Source of the DNA: Mycolicibacterium sp. | Lineage (GTDB): Bacteria > Actinomycetota > Actinomycetes > Mycobacteriales > Mycobacteriaceae | Reading direction: 5' to 3' | NCBI GenBank assembly: GCA_020637165.1 | Contig: JACJWN010000003.1 | Coordinates: 372,001-436,000 of the forward strand | Length of the DNA stretch: 64,000 nucleotides | Shown: one piece after another, positions 39,001 to 51,328 of the stretch | How the letters are laid out: every line of letters begins with the position of its first letter | Numbering within the stretch: the stretch's first letter is position 1 | Notes under the pieces: model-generated | What the model saw: only the letters and a program-made list of their open reading frames with translations | Databases searched by the model: none | Told to the model about the DNA's origin: nothing | Made by a program: the position numbers and the translations under genes

Positions 39001-42000
39001 GGTACCGGTGTTCTGCACGCCGGGATGCGCCGCGACCGACTGGAAGCAGGCGTCCAGCAGCGCCGGGTGCACACCATAGGCGCTGTGCTGACCCCGGATC
39101 ACCGTCGGCAGACCGATCTCGGCCAGGACGGTGTCGGAGGGGGCGCCGCTGCCGTCCTCACCGGCGTTGACCGCGACCAGCGCGGTGAACGCCGGCCCGA
39201 ACTGCACGCCGCGGGTGTCGAACCAGTGCCGGACGTCGCCACCGTCGGCCCGGTGCGGATGCTCGGCCCGCAGGGCGTCGACGTCATAGGACCCGGGCCG
39301 GTCGCCGGCCTCGGCACCCTGGCACACCGCCAGCACTGCGCTCGCCCGGCGCTCACGCTCGCCGTCCTGGTCGGTCTCGACCAGGAAGTCCAACGTTCCG
39401 TCGCTCTGCGCGGAGGCTGTCGCGCTGACCTGGGTCTCGTCTTCGAGCAGCAGCATCCGCTCGAAGCGGATGTCGCGAACCTCGGCTTCGTCGCCGAGCG
39501 CGGCCCGGGCGGCGGACATCGCCATCTCGCAGAACGCTGCGCCCGGCATCGCCGGCACGTTGTTGACCTGATGGTCGACCAGCCACGGCAGCGCGGCCGT
39601 GCCGACCTCGGCGGCCCAGACATGGCGCTCCGGTTCCTCGAGGAGCCGCACGTGTGAGCCCAGCAGCGGATGGGCAGCCACCAGATGGGCACCCCGTCCG
39701 GTCTCGGCGGACTGCGCCTGCAGCATCAGCGCCCGGTGGGTCCAGGTCGGCAGCGGCGCCTCGACGAGGCGGCCGGACGGCAGCATCGCCGCGAAGTCGA
39801 CCAGCGCACCTGCGGCATAGAGATCGGCGACCAGCGTCCGCAGGCCGTGCGGCATCTCCTGGCCGCGACGCATACCGGCGATCGCCGCCACCGGGATGTC
39901 AAGGGTCGCAGCGGTCTGGTCGACCGGCCGGGTCAGTAGCGGGTGCGGCGACAGCTCGGCGAAGACCCGGAAGCCGTCCTCGAGGGCGGCCTGCACGGCC
40001 GCGGAGAAGCGGACGGTGTGCCGCAGGTTGTCGATCCAGTAATCGACATCGCAATAGGGCTGCTCACGCGGGTCGAACAGCGTCGCGGAGTAGTACGGAA
40101 ACTCCGGTGCCAGCGGGGTGATGTCGTCGAGCATCTCGGCCAGCTCGTCGAGGATGGGCTCCACCTGCGGAGTGTGGGAGGCCACGTCCACGGCGACCTC
40201 GCGGGCCATGATCTCCTGCTGCTCCCACTCGGCGACGATCTGCCGGACCGTCTCGGTGCTGCCGCCGATGACGGTCGACTTCGGCGAGGCGACCACCGCA
40301 ACGACGACGTCCTCGACGCCGCGCCGCTCCAGTTCCTCACGCACCTTCTGCGCGGGCAGCTCCACGGCGGCCATCGCACCGCCGCCGGCGATCTTCAGGC
40401 ACAGCAGCGAGCGGCGGCAGATCACCTTGACGCCGTCCTCCAGCGACAGTGCACCCGAGACCACCGCCGCGGCGACCTCGCCGAGCGAGTGACCGATGAC
40501 CGCGCCCGGGGTCACCCCGTAGGACTTCATCGTCGCGGCCATCGCGACCTGCATCGCGAAGATGGTCGGCTGGACGCGGTGGATTCCGGTCACCGTCTCC
40601 GGCGCCAGCATTGCCTCGGTCACCGAGAAGTCGGACTCGGCGGCGATCAGGGGCTCGAGTTCTGCGATCTTCGCCGCGAAAACGGGCTCGCCGGCGAGCA
40701 GTTCCGCGCCCATGGAGGCCCACTGCGAACCCTGACCGGAGAACACCCACACCGGGCCGCGGTCGTCCTGTCCGACGGCGGCCGGGTACGGCTCGTCACC
40801 GTCGGCGATTGCCCGCAGACCCTCGACCAGAGCGGACCGGTCGGCGGCGATGACCGCCGACCGCGCCGGCCGGTGGCCGCGCCGCCGGGACAGAGTGAAG
40901 GCCAGATCTCCCAGATCCGGCTCGGCGCCCGGATTCTCGACCCACTCGGCCAGACGGCTCGCGGTGCGCCGCAGTTCCCCGGCCGACGTCGAGGAAACCG
41001 GGAAGACCAGTTCCCCGCCGGCCGGGGCCGTTTCCACGGAGTCGGCGACAAAGTCGGACATGGAGGGTTCCGGCGCCTGTTCGAGCACGACGTGCACGTT
41101 GGTGCCCGACATGCCGTAGGAGGAGACGCCCGCGCGGCGCGGGGCCACGCTCTCGTCCACCGGCCAGGCGGTGGTTTCCTGCGGAACGAAAAGCCCGGTC
41201 TCGATCCTGGCCAGATGGTCGGGCAGACGGTTGAAGTGCAGGTTCCGGGGAACGACGCCGTTGTGGACCGACAGCACGGCCTTCATCAGGCCGAGCACGC
41301 CGGCCGCGGACTCGGCGTGGCCGAAGTTGCTCTTGACCGAGGTGAGCGCACAACGTCCGTCGTGGCCGTAGACCGTCGAGACACTGTTGAACTCGATGGT
41401 GTCGCCGACCGGGGTCCCCGTACCGTGGCCCTCGACCATGCCGACGGTGGCGGGGTCGACCCCGGCGTTGGCGAGAGCGGCCCGGAACACCGCGACCTGG
41501 GCGTCCTCGGAGGGGGTCAGGATGTTCTCGGTGCGGCCGTCCTGGTTGGAGGCGGTCCCGCGGATGACCGCGAGCACCCGGTCACCGTCGCGCTGGGCGT
41601 CGTCGAGCCGCTTGAGCATGACGATGCCGCAGCCCTCGGCCCGCACGAAGCCATCGGCCTCGACGTCGAAGGCGTGGCAGCGGCCGGTGGCAGAGAGCAT
41701 GCCCTGCCCGGACGCCGACGCGTAGAGACGCTGGTCGAGCATGAGCATCACACCGCCGGCCAGCGCCATATCGCTCTCGCCCTCGTGCAGACTGCGGCAG
41801 GCCTGGTGCACCGCGACCATGCTCGACGAGCAGGCCGTGTCCATCGTCAGCGCCGGACCGTGCAGACCCAGCGCGTGCGAGATCCGGCCGGAAGCCATGC
41901 TGAACGGGTTACCGGTGAACGCGTAGGCCTGATCGAAGGCGCCCGCGTCGCTGGTGACCATGGCGTAGTCGTCATGGGACATGCCGATGAACACGCCCGT

Positions 42001-42411
42001 AGACGTTCCCGCCATCGACGACGGGGTGCGCCCGGCATGCTCGACGGCCTCCCAGGCGGTTTCCAGCAGCACGCGATGTTGGGGGTCCATCGCCGTGGCC
42101 TCGCGCTCGTTGATGCCGAAGAAGTCCGGGTCGAAACCGGTGACGTCGTCGAGGAAGGCGCCCCACTTCGACACCGAGCGGCCGGCGACACCGGGCTCGG
42201 GATCGAAGTTCTCCTCGGCGTCCCAGCGGTCGCGGGGAATCTCGGTCACGAGGTCTTCGCCCCGCAGTAGTGCCTCCCAGAGCTTGCGGGGAGAGTCGAT
42301 ACCGCCTGGGAGTCGGCAGGCCATACCGACTACGGCGATTGGGGTCATCGAGGATTCGCGCACGTCGTTCACACCTCGTTCTTCGTCGATGCGGGGCAAG
42401 TTGTTTCTCAC
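36061..42411 (-). CDS. Pks5/Mas-type iterative polyketide synthase (KS-AT-DH-ER-KR-ACP)
   Basis: 2116 residues. A single fully reducing module of the mycocerosic-acid-synthase type that elongates a fatty acyl primer. KS: C194 in DTACSSS, H329 in EGHGTGT, H365 in SNFGH. AT: S642 in GHSLGE, and VASH (743-746), the form linked with methylmalonyl-CoA. DH: H947 in [13 protein letters not shown], where Asn replaces the usual Gly of HxxxGxxxxP, with the partner Asp in [40 protein letters not shown] and [15 protein letters not shown]2071 in [10 protein letters not shown]. There is no thioesterase, so release depends on PapA. The GTG start may be replaced by a GTG 13 codons in. The product is probably a short methyl-branched fatty acid, as for LOS-type Pks5. 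Confidence 0.94.
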   Translation of the reverse strand: MRNNLPRIDEERGVNDVRESSMTPIAVVGMACRLPGGIDSPRKLWEALLRGEDLVTEIPRDRWDAEENFDPEPGVAGRSVSKWGAFLDDVTGFDPDFFGINEREATAMDPQHRVLLETAWEAVEHAGRTPSSMAGTSTGVFIGMSHDDYAMVTSDAGAFDQAYAFTGNPFSMASGRISHALGLHGPALTMDTACSSSMVAVHQACRSLHEGESDMALAGGVMLMLDQRLYASASGQGMLSATGRCHAFDVEADGFVRAEGCGIVMLKRLDDAQRDGDRVLAVIRGTASNQDGRTENILTPSEDAQVAVFRAALANAGVDPATVGMVEGHGTGTPVGDTIEFNSVSTVYGHDGRCALTSVKSNFGHAESAAGVLGLMKAVLSVHNGVVPRNLHFNRLPDHLARIETGLFVPQETTAWPVDESVAPRRAGVSSYGMSGTNVHVVLEQAPEPSMSDFVADSVETAPAGGELVFPVSSTSAGELRRTASRLAEWVENPGAEPDLGDLAFTLSRRRGHRPARSAVIAADRSALVEGLRAIADGDEPYPAAVGQDDRGPVWVFSGQGSQWASMGAELLAGEPVFAAKIAELEPLIAAESDFSVTEAMLAPETVTGIHRVQPTIFAMQVAMAATMKSYGVTPGAVIGHSLGEVAAAVVSGALSLEDGVKVICRRSLLCLKIAGGGAMAAVELPAQKVREELERRGVEDVVVAVVASPKSTVIGGSTETVRQIVAEWEQQEIMAREVAVDVASHTPQVEPILDELAEMLDDITPLAPEFPYYSATLFDPREQPYCDVDYWIDNLRHTVRFSAAVQAALEDGFRVFAELSPHPLLTRPVDQTAATLDIPVAAIAGMRRGQEMPHGLRTLVADLYAAGALVDFAAMLPSGRLVEAPLPTWTHRALMLQAQSAETGRGAHLVAAHPLLGSHVRLLEEPERHVWAAEVGTAALPWLVDHQVNNVPAMPGAAFCEMAMSAARAALGDEAEVRDIRFERMLLLEDETQVSATASAQSDGTLDFLVETDQDGERERRASAVLAVCQGAEAGDRPGSYDVDALRAEHPHRADGGDVRHWFDTRGVQFGPAFTALVAVNAGEDGSGAPSDTVLAEIGLPTVIRGQHSAYGVHPALLDACFQSVAAHPGVQNTGTGGLLLPLGVRRLRTFGAANKARYCLTRIVSLEGSGVEADIHLLDEHGDVVLAVDGLSMGTGGSEGDRVLGERLMAVEWRKQELPEPANHFSAGTWLLVSTSDTTDILASELTDALKLNDADVTTMSWPQHADHLANAERLTAYFGQVGFSNVVVVEAPRNGCPKEQLAYRGGDHVRHLVRIVRDLPDLAGDPPRLYVVTRGAQTVLPGERPNLEQAGLRGLLRVIGAEHPHLRPTQIDVDEQTEGRYVAQQLLLGSEEDETAFRNAEWYTAHLYPSPLRPDERYTTVVDHEREGMRLEIRTPGDLQTMELTAFERIAPGPGQIEVAVTASSLNFADVLVAMGRYPSFAGNPQLGIDFAGVVTAVGPDVSTHRVGDRVGGMSPNGCWGTFVTCDADVAVTLPAGLRDDQAAAVSTAAATAWYGLQDLARIREGEKVLIHSATGGVGQAAIAIARMAGAEIYATAGTEERRNMLRRMGIRRVYDSRSTAFAEQIRRDTDGYGVDIVLNSLTGAAQRAGVELLAFGGRFVEIGKKDIYGDTRMGLFPFRRNLSFYGVDLALMCSTHPERIRELLDTVYRLTTEGYLPQPETTHYPLAEAATAIRVMSAAEHTGKLILSVPRVGHSQVVVPPEQARVFRGDGAYIVTGGLGGLGLFLAAKMSAAGCGRIVLNSRSAPKPDALAEIERMRAAGTEVEVVSGDIASPETVDRLVAEATASGLPVRGVLHAAAVVEDAILANITDDLVERDWAPKVYGAWHLHRATTTQPLDWFCSFSSAAALLGSPGQGAYAAANSWLDAFTQWRRAQGLPATAIAWAAWDQIGAGRHLAASGDTTMISPEEGAYAFEAMLRHNRAHTGYAPVIGTPWLTDLAARSPFAEAFASSDDRPADTSSFRAELHSLPREEWPTRVRRLVAEQLSLILRRSIDPDRPISEYGLDSLGNLELRTRIETETGIRVRSMDITTVRALAESLCETLAGVLTSAR

Positions 42412-43474
42412 TGCCAGGCGTGCCGCGAGTTCTCAGATGTGAGGCGCGCCGTTGCGTCGACATCAACCCGAAGTAGCCAGAACTGTGCGTAGCTTAACCC
42501 GGCCCAGACAGAAAAGCCAGACTAAGTTTCTGCTCAGAATTACGCCCCCGACGAAACTCGACGGTCTTGCGGGCAATCCCCCACACCGGAGGGGAATGAG
42601 TTAGCTGACAACCGGCCGCCAGATAGCGGCGATGATCGCCCGATGGAGTCGAGAGGTGACGAAAAGTCACACCGGGCCGGGTAAATGCACAGTTCAGATC
42701 GGTTCCATTCCTCAGCGGCCGCCGGTCGCTACGCCGGTTGCCCGCCGAGCGGACACCCCGAACCCGATCGGGGCGAAGGTTGCCGCGGCATTTTCAGCAG
42801 GAATTTGTCAAAAATCGCCCTCTCAGCCGCTACAGCAAATTTCTATTAAAAGCTTTTTCCCGGCCATAACATCGACCCCGGCAAACCGCCAGAAGCATTG
42901 GCCGAACTTCCCGAAACAGGGACCCGGCCGGCGTAGCAACCGAGCTCGTACCCCCGTAGATGCTGAGAGATTCCGCTATCCACCTAAGAAGACTGACAAC
43001 GCTCCAACCTGCAATTTGAAGTTGTTCCTCAGCCCACGGGCAACTTACCTGAGAGCAGCCTGAGACACCTGAATGTATGCCCATAAGCGCCGCCCATGCA
43101 TTCCACAAGGCCACTTAACGATTGCTACTTATCCCCTATCACGGCATAGCTCATCCCTGTCTGGCAACACTTTTGTAGTCAATCTCCGGGCTATTCATTA
43201 CCAATTTGTAATTTTTCACTGAGAACCGGACCAGATGACGGTCTGCGACCTATCTCACGTCGATAAACAAGCAAAAATTCACCCAACCGAGCGGTTAGCT
43301 GATGTTAGCCAGATCACTACCCGCCCCCATGGCTTCAGCCGCAATCCGGCATCTCTGGGCCCCAGGAAACCTTCCCTGCGGGCGGAAAAAACATCTCCGA
43401 GAGCGAAATCGCGGGTGGACAATCCGGCGCGCCGCCGGTCCGAAGCCCCATCCGGGGGCGAACCGGCCGGAAAA
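42412..43474. other. 1.06-kb AT-rich intergenic region upstream of the PKS operon
   Basis: No convincing gene. Base composition falls to about 50% GC between roughly 42780 and 43300, against about 67% around it. Two open frames (42632-43063 + and 42830-43114 -) lack start context, family resemblance and mycobacterial codon bias. On the minus strand, TAAGCT (42491-42496) and TAGTCT (42520-42525) are candidate -10 hexamers for the PKS operon, giving a leader of about 70-110 nt. AT-rich tracts such as TTCTATTAAAAGCTTTTT (42841) and TTTGTAATTTTTCA (43204) are the kind of site the xenogeneic silencer Lsr2 prefers. No repeat ends or transposase remnants were found. Confidence 0.6.
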
Positions 43475-44749
43475 CTACCCTGCCGCCACCCCCGCCGGGA
43501 CCGGGCCGTAGCCGGAGCCGAACTCCACGACGGGCCTGAAACCCCGTTTACGAGCTTCGGCGGCGCCGCGTCGGACCAGTGCCGCGGTACCGATGAACCC
43601 GGCCTGATCGGAGACCACCAACGGGGTGAGCAGCCGATTGTGGACCATCGCGAAGGCCAAGCCCGATTCGGGAATGGCCCAGCCGAAGGAGCCCCCCATT
43701 CCAACGTGCCCGAATCCGGGGAGAACGCCGGGGACGGGAAGTCCATGGAAACCGAGGTGGAACGCCAACGGCATGATCAGATTGCGGTCGGGCCGGAGAC
43801 TGCGCCGACCCGTCAATGCGGACACCCGTTCGGCCGAGAGGTAGCGCCGGCCGTCGATCTCACCACCGTTGGCGATCGCGCCGTACATCCGCGCCAGGGC
43901 CCGCGCGGTGATCACGCCGTTGGCCGACGGCAACTCGGTGTCCAACAACGGGATGTCGCGTTGGACGACCGCCTTCATACCCGGGAAGTACATCGAGCCG
44001 AAGGCCGCGGAGAGTTCCAGCGTGGCCACCGCGGGCGCGACCGCGTTGAAGACCGGGTTGGGCAGGTTGAGTTGGGGACCGATGATCCGGGCGACCTGGG
44101 TGGGCGCCGCCACCGGCGGGCGGCCCAGATGAACGCCATCGGTGTCCAGTGGCGCCGCCACCTCGAGGCGCATGAGTTCCCGCATCCCCTTGCCGGTGAC
44201 GGAGCGGGCCAATCCGGACAGCAGCCACCCGTAGGTCAGTGCGTGGTAGGCGGACTTGCCGAAGTGCCGCCCGACCGGCGCGGCGGCGATCCGTTCCTCC
44301 ATGTGATGGTGGTCCAGCAGCTCGCGTTTGCGCACTCCGCGCAGGTGGGAAAGGCCGGCGCGGTGGCGCATGACGTCGCGGACGGTGATCCCCGCCTTGC
44401 CGTTGGCGCCGAACTCCGGCCAGTACTCGGCCACCGGGGCGTCGTAGTCGATCAGTCCGCGATCCGCCAGCCGATGGATGACGGTCGAGGCCACACCTTT
44501 GGTCGCCGAGAACACCATCGGAGCGGTGTCGGCGGACCAGTGCCGCTTGCCCCGCCGGTCGGACCATCCGGTCCACACATCGACGACGGGCTGGCCGTCG
44601 AGGTATACCGAAAGCGCTCCCCCGCCCAGTCTCGGATGGGGGAACATGGCGGCGAAACCCCGCACGGCACAGGCGAAGCTCGGGTCTGCGGCTCCCTGCA
44701 CCCCGTGGGGCAATTCGAAACCTCGGCCGTCTGCCGCGGTGGAGTTCAC
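43475..44749 (-). CDS. lipL: Beta-lactamase-fold serine esterase, LipL-like
   Basis: 424 residues. Class C beta-lactamase/esterase fold. The nucleophile is the Ser of VFSATKGVAS (SxxK), the Tyr base lies in the ALTYGWLLSG segment (YxxxL type), and GHVGMGGSFGWAIPE provides the late His-Gly-type motif. The N terminus has no clear signal peptide. Related mycobacterial LipL proteins hydrolyse short- to medium-chain esters and are surface-associated; the natural substrate here is unknown. The GTG start has a TAAATT -10 exactly 7 nt upstream, so it has its own leaderless promoter although it follows meaB in the same direction after 53 nt. In M. tuberculosis lipL (Rv1497) is likewise next to meaB (Rv1496). 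Confidence 0.9.
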   Translation of the reverse strand: MNSTAADGRGFELPHGVQGAADPSFACAVRGFAAMFPHPRLGGGALSVYLDGQPVVDVWTGWSDRRGKRHWSADTAPMVFSATKGVASTVIHRLADRGLIDYDAPVAEYWPEFGANGKAGITVRDVMRHRAGLSHLRGVRKRELLDHHHMEERIAAAPVGRHFGKSAYHALTYGWLLSGLARSVTGKGMRELMRLEVAAPLDTDGVHLGRPPVAAPTQVARIIGPQLNLPNPVFNAVAPAVATLELSAAFGSMYFPGMKAVVQRDIPLLDTELPSANGVITARALARMYGAIANGGEIDGRRYLSAERVSALTGRRSLRPDRNLIMPLAFHLGFHGLPVPGVLPGFGHVGMGGSFGWAIPESGLAFAMVHNRLLTPLVVSDQAGFIGTAALVRRGAAEARKRGFRPVVEFGSGYGPVPAGVAAG

Positions 44750-44756
44750 ACAGACG

Positions 44757-44762
44757 AATTTA
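44757..44762 (-). promoter_or_regulatory. -10 element of lipL (TAAATT, leaderless type)
   Basis: TAAATT on the minus strand ends 7 nt before the lipL GTG, within the 53-nt gap after meaB. Spacing matches leaderless mycobacterial promoters; function inferred. Confidence 0.5.
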
Positions 44763-44802
44763 CAAGCCCGACGCGCCGCCTCCGGAAATCGTTGTCGATC
44801 TG

Positions 44803-45795
44803 TTAGCTTCGCCTCGCCGCTTCCAGAATGCGTTGGGCGGCAAGGGTGGGAGTCAGTTCGCCGTCGCGGACCTGCCGCTCCACCTCGGCCCGTATCTCCT
44901 TGACCGCCGGGTGGGTCAACACTCCCTCGAGCACGGCGTCACGCACCATCGCCCAGGTCCAGTCGACCTGCTGGGCCCGCCGGCGGGCCTCGAGTTCGCC
45001 GGCCTCGGAGAGAACACGGCGATGTTGCAGCACCGTGTCCCACAACTCGGCCAGGCCGGTTCCCTCCAGCGCGCTCAGAGTCAGTACCGGTGGGCGCCAG
45101 AGCGTTTCGCGCGGATGGATGAGGCGCAGCGCTGCTGAAAGCTCCCGCGCGGCGGCCTTGGCCTCGGTCGCATGCTCGCCGTCGGCCTTGTTCACCACCA
45201 CGATGTCGGCGAGTTCCAGCACGCCTTTCTTGATGCCCTGGAGTTGATCGCCGGTGCGGGCCAGCGTCAGGAAGACGAAGGTGTCGACCATGTTCGACAC
45301 CGCCACCTCGGACTGTCCCACCCCGACGGTTTCCACCAGGACCACATCGAACCCGGCAGCCTCCAGCAACACGATGGTCTCCCTGGTGGCCTTGGCCACA
45401 CCGCCGAGGGCGCCGGAAGTCGGCGACGGGCGGATGTAGGCGTCGGGGTGTACGGCCAGGCGGGCCATTCTGGTCTTGTCGCCCAGGATCGAGCCGCCGG
45501 TGCGGGTCGATGACGGGTCCACCGCCAGGACCGCCACCCGGTGGCCGCGCTCGATCAGGTACATCCCGAGCGCCTCGATGGTGGTGGACTTGCCGACACC
45601 GGGGACGCCGGTGATTCCAACGTGCATGGCCGAACCCGCGGTGGGCATCAGCTCCATGAGCAGGCGCTGCGCCTGCTCCCGGTGATCGGCCCGGGTCGAC
45701 TCGACCACTGTGATGGCCCTGGCCAGAGCGGCGCGGTCACCGCGGCGGATCGCCTCGGCGAGTTCACCGGCAGGGTCAGGGCCTGACTCTTCCAT
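44803..45795 (-). CDS. meaB: MeaB-type G3E GTPase, methylmalonyl-CoA mutase chaperone
   Basis: 330 residues. MeaB couples GTP hydrolysis to loading and protection of adenosylcobalamin in methylmalonyl-CoA mutase. The P-loop is [10 protein letters not shown], switch regions include [29 protein letters not shown] carries the Walker B-type Glu and Val stretch, and VVNKADG is the NKxD base-recognition motif. The C-terminal helical arm (about 270-330) is used for dimerisation in the family. It lies 16 nt downstream of mutB in the same operon. The older name argK reflects an early misassignment to arginine transport; context here supports the mutase role. Confidence 0.95.
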   Translation of the reverse strand: MEESGPDPAGELAEAIRRGDRAALARAITVVESTRADHREQAQRLLMELMPTAGSAMHVGITGVPGVGKSTTIEALGMYLIERGHRVAVLAVDPSSTRTGGSILGDKTRMARLAVHPDAYIRPSPTSGALGGVAKATRETIVLLEAAGFDVVLVETVGVGQSEVAVSNMVDTFVFLTLARTGDQLQGIKKGVLELADIVVVNKADGEHATEAKAAARELSAALRLIHPRETLWRPPVLTLSALEGTGLAELWDTVLQHRRVLSEAGELEARRRAQQVDWTWAMVRDAVLEGVLTHPAVKEIRAEVERQVRDGELTPTLAAQRILEAARRS

Positions 45796-45811
45796 CAGTT
45801 CAGGTCGCCCA

Positions 45812-48093
<2,282 letters not shown>

Positions 48094-48097
<4 letters not shown>

Positions 48098-49980
48098 TGT
48101 CCTGCCCCCAATCGCTTCAGCAGTGCCGAAAGTGCTTGCACCGCATCAATCTTGGCGGTCAGATAGCCGTCCGGTCGGTCATCGTCGGCGACATCGGCGA
48201 CGGCCGACCGTGGCCCGGCCAGGTAGATCTCCTCGATGCCGGCCGCGCGCGCCGCCGACACCACGGCACCGGCCTCGGTGCGGTAGCGGGCGTCGGTTCC
48301 GCAGATGACGGCGATCCGCGCACCGCAGCGCCGCACCTCATCGGCGATGCCGCCGGGCTCGACGGTGCCGGGGTTGACAGCAGCGATCCCGCCGGAGGCC
48401 AGCAGGTTCGTGGCGAACGTCGCCCTGGCGTTGTTCTCGGCCAGCGGCCCCAACGGCAGCAGCAGCACCTGCGGACGCTGTCCGGTCCGGCGCAGGTAAT
48501 CGTCGGAGCGGTTCCGCAACGCCTCGAACGCGGCCGCGTACCTCCGGACGCCCGGGCTGGGCCCAGATTCCAGGAGCCCAGACTCCGGCAGCACAGACTC
48601 CGGTAGGGGCACCTCGGCGAGATTCGCGAACTCGCTGACCCCGGTGACCGCGGTGCGCCGATGGGCGATGTCGTCGTAGCGGCGGGCCGCGGTCGCGTCG
48701 ATCCGGTCGGTCAACAGATCCCGGGCCCGGTCGAATCCGCCGCCGGACTCGATCTCCTGGAAGTGCGACCACGCCTGTGCGGCAAGGGTTTCGGTGAGGT
48801 CCTCGACGTACCAGGAGCCGCCCGCGGGGTCGAGGATACGGCCGATGTGAGACTCCTCGAGCAGCAGCAATTGGGTGTTGCGCGCGATGCGCCGCGCGAA
48901 ATCCGGGCTGGTATCGGGGAATCCGCCAGGTATGGCGTCGTCGAAGGGCAGGACCTGGACCGTGTCGGCTCCCCCGACGCCGGCGCCGAAAGCGGCGATC
49001 GTGGTCCGCAGCATGTTCACCCAGGGATCCCGCTGGGTCATCATCGCCCGGGAGGTGACCGCGTGCAGTCGGACTCCGCCCCGCTCGGGATGTCCCAGCG
49101 TCTGGGCGACACGCGCCCACAGGCGCCGAGCGGCGCGGAATTTCGCGATCGTCATGAACTGGTCGTCGTCGGCGACCAGCCGAAAGCTGATCTGCCCGAG
49201 AGCATCCGCGACGCCGATCCCAGCTCCGGTCAGCAGTCGCAGATAATCGGTCGCCGCGGCGACCGTGCCCGCCAACTCCCAGGCGGCACCGGCACCGCGG
49301 TTGTGGAACGCCGACCCGTCGACGGTGATCGCCCGCAGCCCCGGCCGGCCGGCGATACCGGCGGCGACCGCCACCACCGCCTCCAGAGCCGGCGCGGCGC
49401 GCCCGCTGAGGTCCGCGGTCAGCGGATCGGCGCCCAGGTCGACCGACATCGCCGCTCGCCGGTCGTCGTCGGCGCCGGCCACGAGTCGCGTCATCGCCTC
49501 GGAAGCGGGCCCGAAGGAGTCCCCCGCGTCGAGGATTATCGGGGCGAGTTCCAGGTACACGCCCTCGAACCAGCGGTCGAGTTCGGCCGGGTCCGCGCCG
49601 CCGTCACCAACCCTGAGCACCAGCGCGCTGACTCCCTCGACGAGCGCTCCGAGCAGGGCGGCGTTGCCCTGGGCAGCCGCACCGGAGAAGCCCGGCGCCG
49701 GAAATTCCTCGGCCACCTTCCAGCCCGCCAAAACGTCGCGATGGGGGTCGGCGCCGCGGTCGAACGGCCAGTGACCGGGCAGCGGAGCCTCCGGCCGTGC
49801 GTCCAGCGCGGTGTAGAGAGCACGGATGCAAAAACCCTCGTAGGTAGGCGAGTCGAGCAGCCGCTCCGGGTCGTCGGGCAAGTCCTCGCGGGGAAGCCCT
49901 CCCCGCACGAGAACCTCGCCCACCGCGGCACGCCATCGCGACCGCGCGGACTCCAGGTCTTCCGCCTCTGCTCGGGCCAC
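48094..49980 (-). CDS. mutA: Methylmalonyl-CoA mutase small subunit MutA
   Basis: 628 residues from the chosen GTG. MutA is the non-catalytic partner of MutB and shares its barrel fold ([51 protein letters not shown]). The C-terminal domain is cobalamin-like but lacks the DxHxxG ligand motif. I chose the GTG preceded by AGGAG with 6 nt spacing, because the following sequence aligns with the M. tuberculosis start. A GTG 15 codons upstream (50025), close behind a TAGCCT hexamer at 50037-50042, is a real alternative. First gene of mutA-mutB-meaB; divergent from the TVP38 gene. Confidence 0.93.
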
Positions 49981-50161
49981 CGGCCACTCCTGTGTGTCGT
50001 TCGGCGGCACCCGCCGTCTGGTCACCGCCTGCCCTCAGGCTAGAGGATCGTCGTGCCCGCCCCGCCGCCCGTCGGCCGTGAGCCGACTCACCCCGCCGGG
50101 CCCGCCTTAGGAGCCGGTAACCTCGGGCGCCGCAACCTTGGACCCCGTAGCCTTTGAGGGT

Positions 50162-50878
50162 GTGACCTCACCGATCTTGAGGCGCAGGCTGAGCACCCTG
50201 CTCAGCGTGGGGTCGGCGATGGCGGTCAGTCTGCGGCAGGTGAGCCGCACCCGGATGGTCATCACCGCAATCGCCGCGATCGCCGTGGTGGCAGTGGTCC
50301 TGCTGGTTCCGCTGCCGACCGCGGTCCAATTGCGCGACTGGGCGAGCGCGGCCGGACCCTGGCTCCCGTTGGCGTTCCTCGGCGCGCACATTGTGGTCAC
50401 CGTGCTGCCCTTCCCCCGGACCGCGTTCACGCTGTCGGCGGGCCTGTTGTTCGGCCCGACGCTCGGAGTGGCCATCGCGGTGACCGCAAGCACCATCAGC
50501 GCCCTGATCGCCCTACTGCTGGTACGAGCGTTCGGCTGGCAGCTCAGCAAGCTGGTGAGCCATCCCGGTCTCGACTCACTCAACGCCAGGCTGCGTGAGC
50601 GCGGATGGCCGGCGGTGCTGTCGCTGCGGCTGATTCCGGCCGTGCCGTTCTCGGTGCTCAACTACGCCGTGGGCGCCTCGGCGGTGCGGGTAACCCCGTA
50701 CCTGCTGGCGACCTTCGCCGGGCTGCTACCCGGGACGACGGCGGTGGTCATCCTCGGCGACGCGCTCACCGGGGACGTCAGCCCGCTTCTGGTCCTGGTC
50801 TCGCTGTGCACCGCGACGCTCGGGATCTCCGGGCTGGTCTACGAGACCCGGCGCTACCGGCGGGAATCCGCGCGATAA
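50162..50878 (+). CDS. TVP38/TMEM64 (DedA-like SNARE-associated) membrane protein, Rv1491c-like
   Basis: 238 residues, about six membrane spans. The family block is seen as GPWLPLAFLGAHIVVTVLPFPRT then FTLSAGLLFGPTLGVAIAVTAST, and the second re-entrant motif as LRLIPAVPFSVLNYAVGASAV. TVP38/DedA proteins are linked with lipid scrambling or lipid-carrier flipping in other organisms; the role in mycobacteria is not established. The GTG start follows a TAGCCT -10 (50148-50153) by 8 nt; the frame remains open eight codons upstream to a TTG. It faces away from mutA and ends 4 bp before the end of the hemophore-like gene, so the two are convergent. Confidence 0.88.
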   Translation: MTSPILRRRLSTLLSVGSAMAVSLRQVSRTRMVITAIAAIAVVAVVLLVPLPTAVQLRDWASAAGPWLPLAFLGAHIVVTVLPFPRTAFTLSAGLLFGPTLGVAIAVTASTISALIALLLVRAFGWQLSKLVSHPGLDSLNARLRERGWPAVLSLRLIPAVPFSVLNYAVGASAVRVTPYLLATFAGLLPGTTAVVILGDALTGDVSPLLVLVSLCTATLGISGLVYETRRYRRESAR

Positions 50879-50882
50879 CGGA

Positions 50883-51251
50883 TCAGAGAACGCCGCCGAT
50901 GAGCTGGTCGATCGGGATACCGCAACGGGCCCGCAGATCGAAGACCGGAGCTCGTACGCCGTCGATCTCGTTCTGGACCTGCGGGTTGGCGATGAGATAC
51001 GCCCTGGTCTGCCGCGCGATCTCAGCCGTGGGCAGACCATGAAGGCCGCTGAGGAACGTGTTGACGTCCGGGTGCGTGACCAGGTAAGCCGTCATCCCCG
51101 CAGCGACCTGACTCTCGACCGCGGTGACGTCGGAAGCCATGCAGCCCGGGGTGACGTCGGCGGCGGCCATCCCGGACCCCGCGATCAGCAGGGCTCCTGC
51201 GCCAAAGACTGCGGCCGCTCCCCGGCGGGCTACGACAAAGGCGGTTGACAT
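50883..51251 (-). CDS. Secreted hemophore-like (MHB family) haem-binding protein
   Basis: 122 residues. A signal peptide (about 1-31, ending GMAAAD) precedes a small helical domain of about 90 residues with two cysteines, in TPGCMA and RARCGIP, which form the disulphide of the MHB family. The internal pattern TAYLVTHPDVNTFLSGLHGLP then TRAYLIANPQVQNEIDG is the family's repeat of helical segments. Relatives such as Rv0203 bind haem outside the cell and pass it to MmpL transporters. The ATG has AGGAG close upstream. It is divergent from a small secreted protein gene, with a 77-bp shared promoter region. Haem binding is inferred from the family. Confidence 0.82.
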   Translation of the reverse strand: MSTAFVVARRGAAAVFGAGALLIAGSGMAAADVTPGCMASDVTAVESQVAAGMTAYLVTHPDVNTFLSGLHGLPTAEIARQTRAYLIANPQVQNEIDGVRAPVFDLRARCGIPIDQLIGGVL

Positions 51252-51328
51252 GTGACTCCTGAGATAGGCGGCTGCCGGGACAGCCTCGTCCCAGCTTTCG
51301 GGGTTACGATAACTGAGATTCCCTCCAG

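Noticed and set aside
37138-42270. Two long plus-strand open frames opposite the PKS gene
   Set aside because: Antisense shadows: both translations lack domains, while the minus strand encodes a complete KS-AT-DH-ER-KR-ACP module.
42632-43114. Two open frames in the AT-rich gap (143 codons + and 94 codons -)
   Set aside because: No ribosome site, no mycobacterial third-position GC bias, no family resemblance, and they overlap each other on opposite strands.
43235-44806. Plus-strand open frame of 523 codons opposite lipL
   Set aside because: Shadow of lipL; the minus strand has the complete beta-lactamase-fold motifs.
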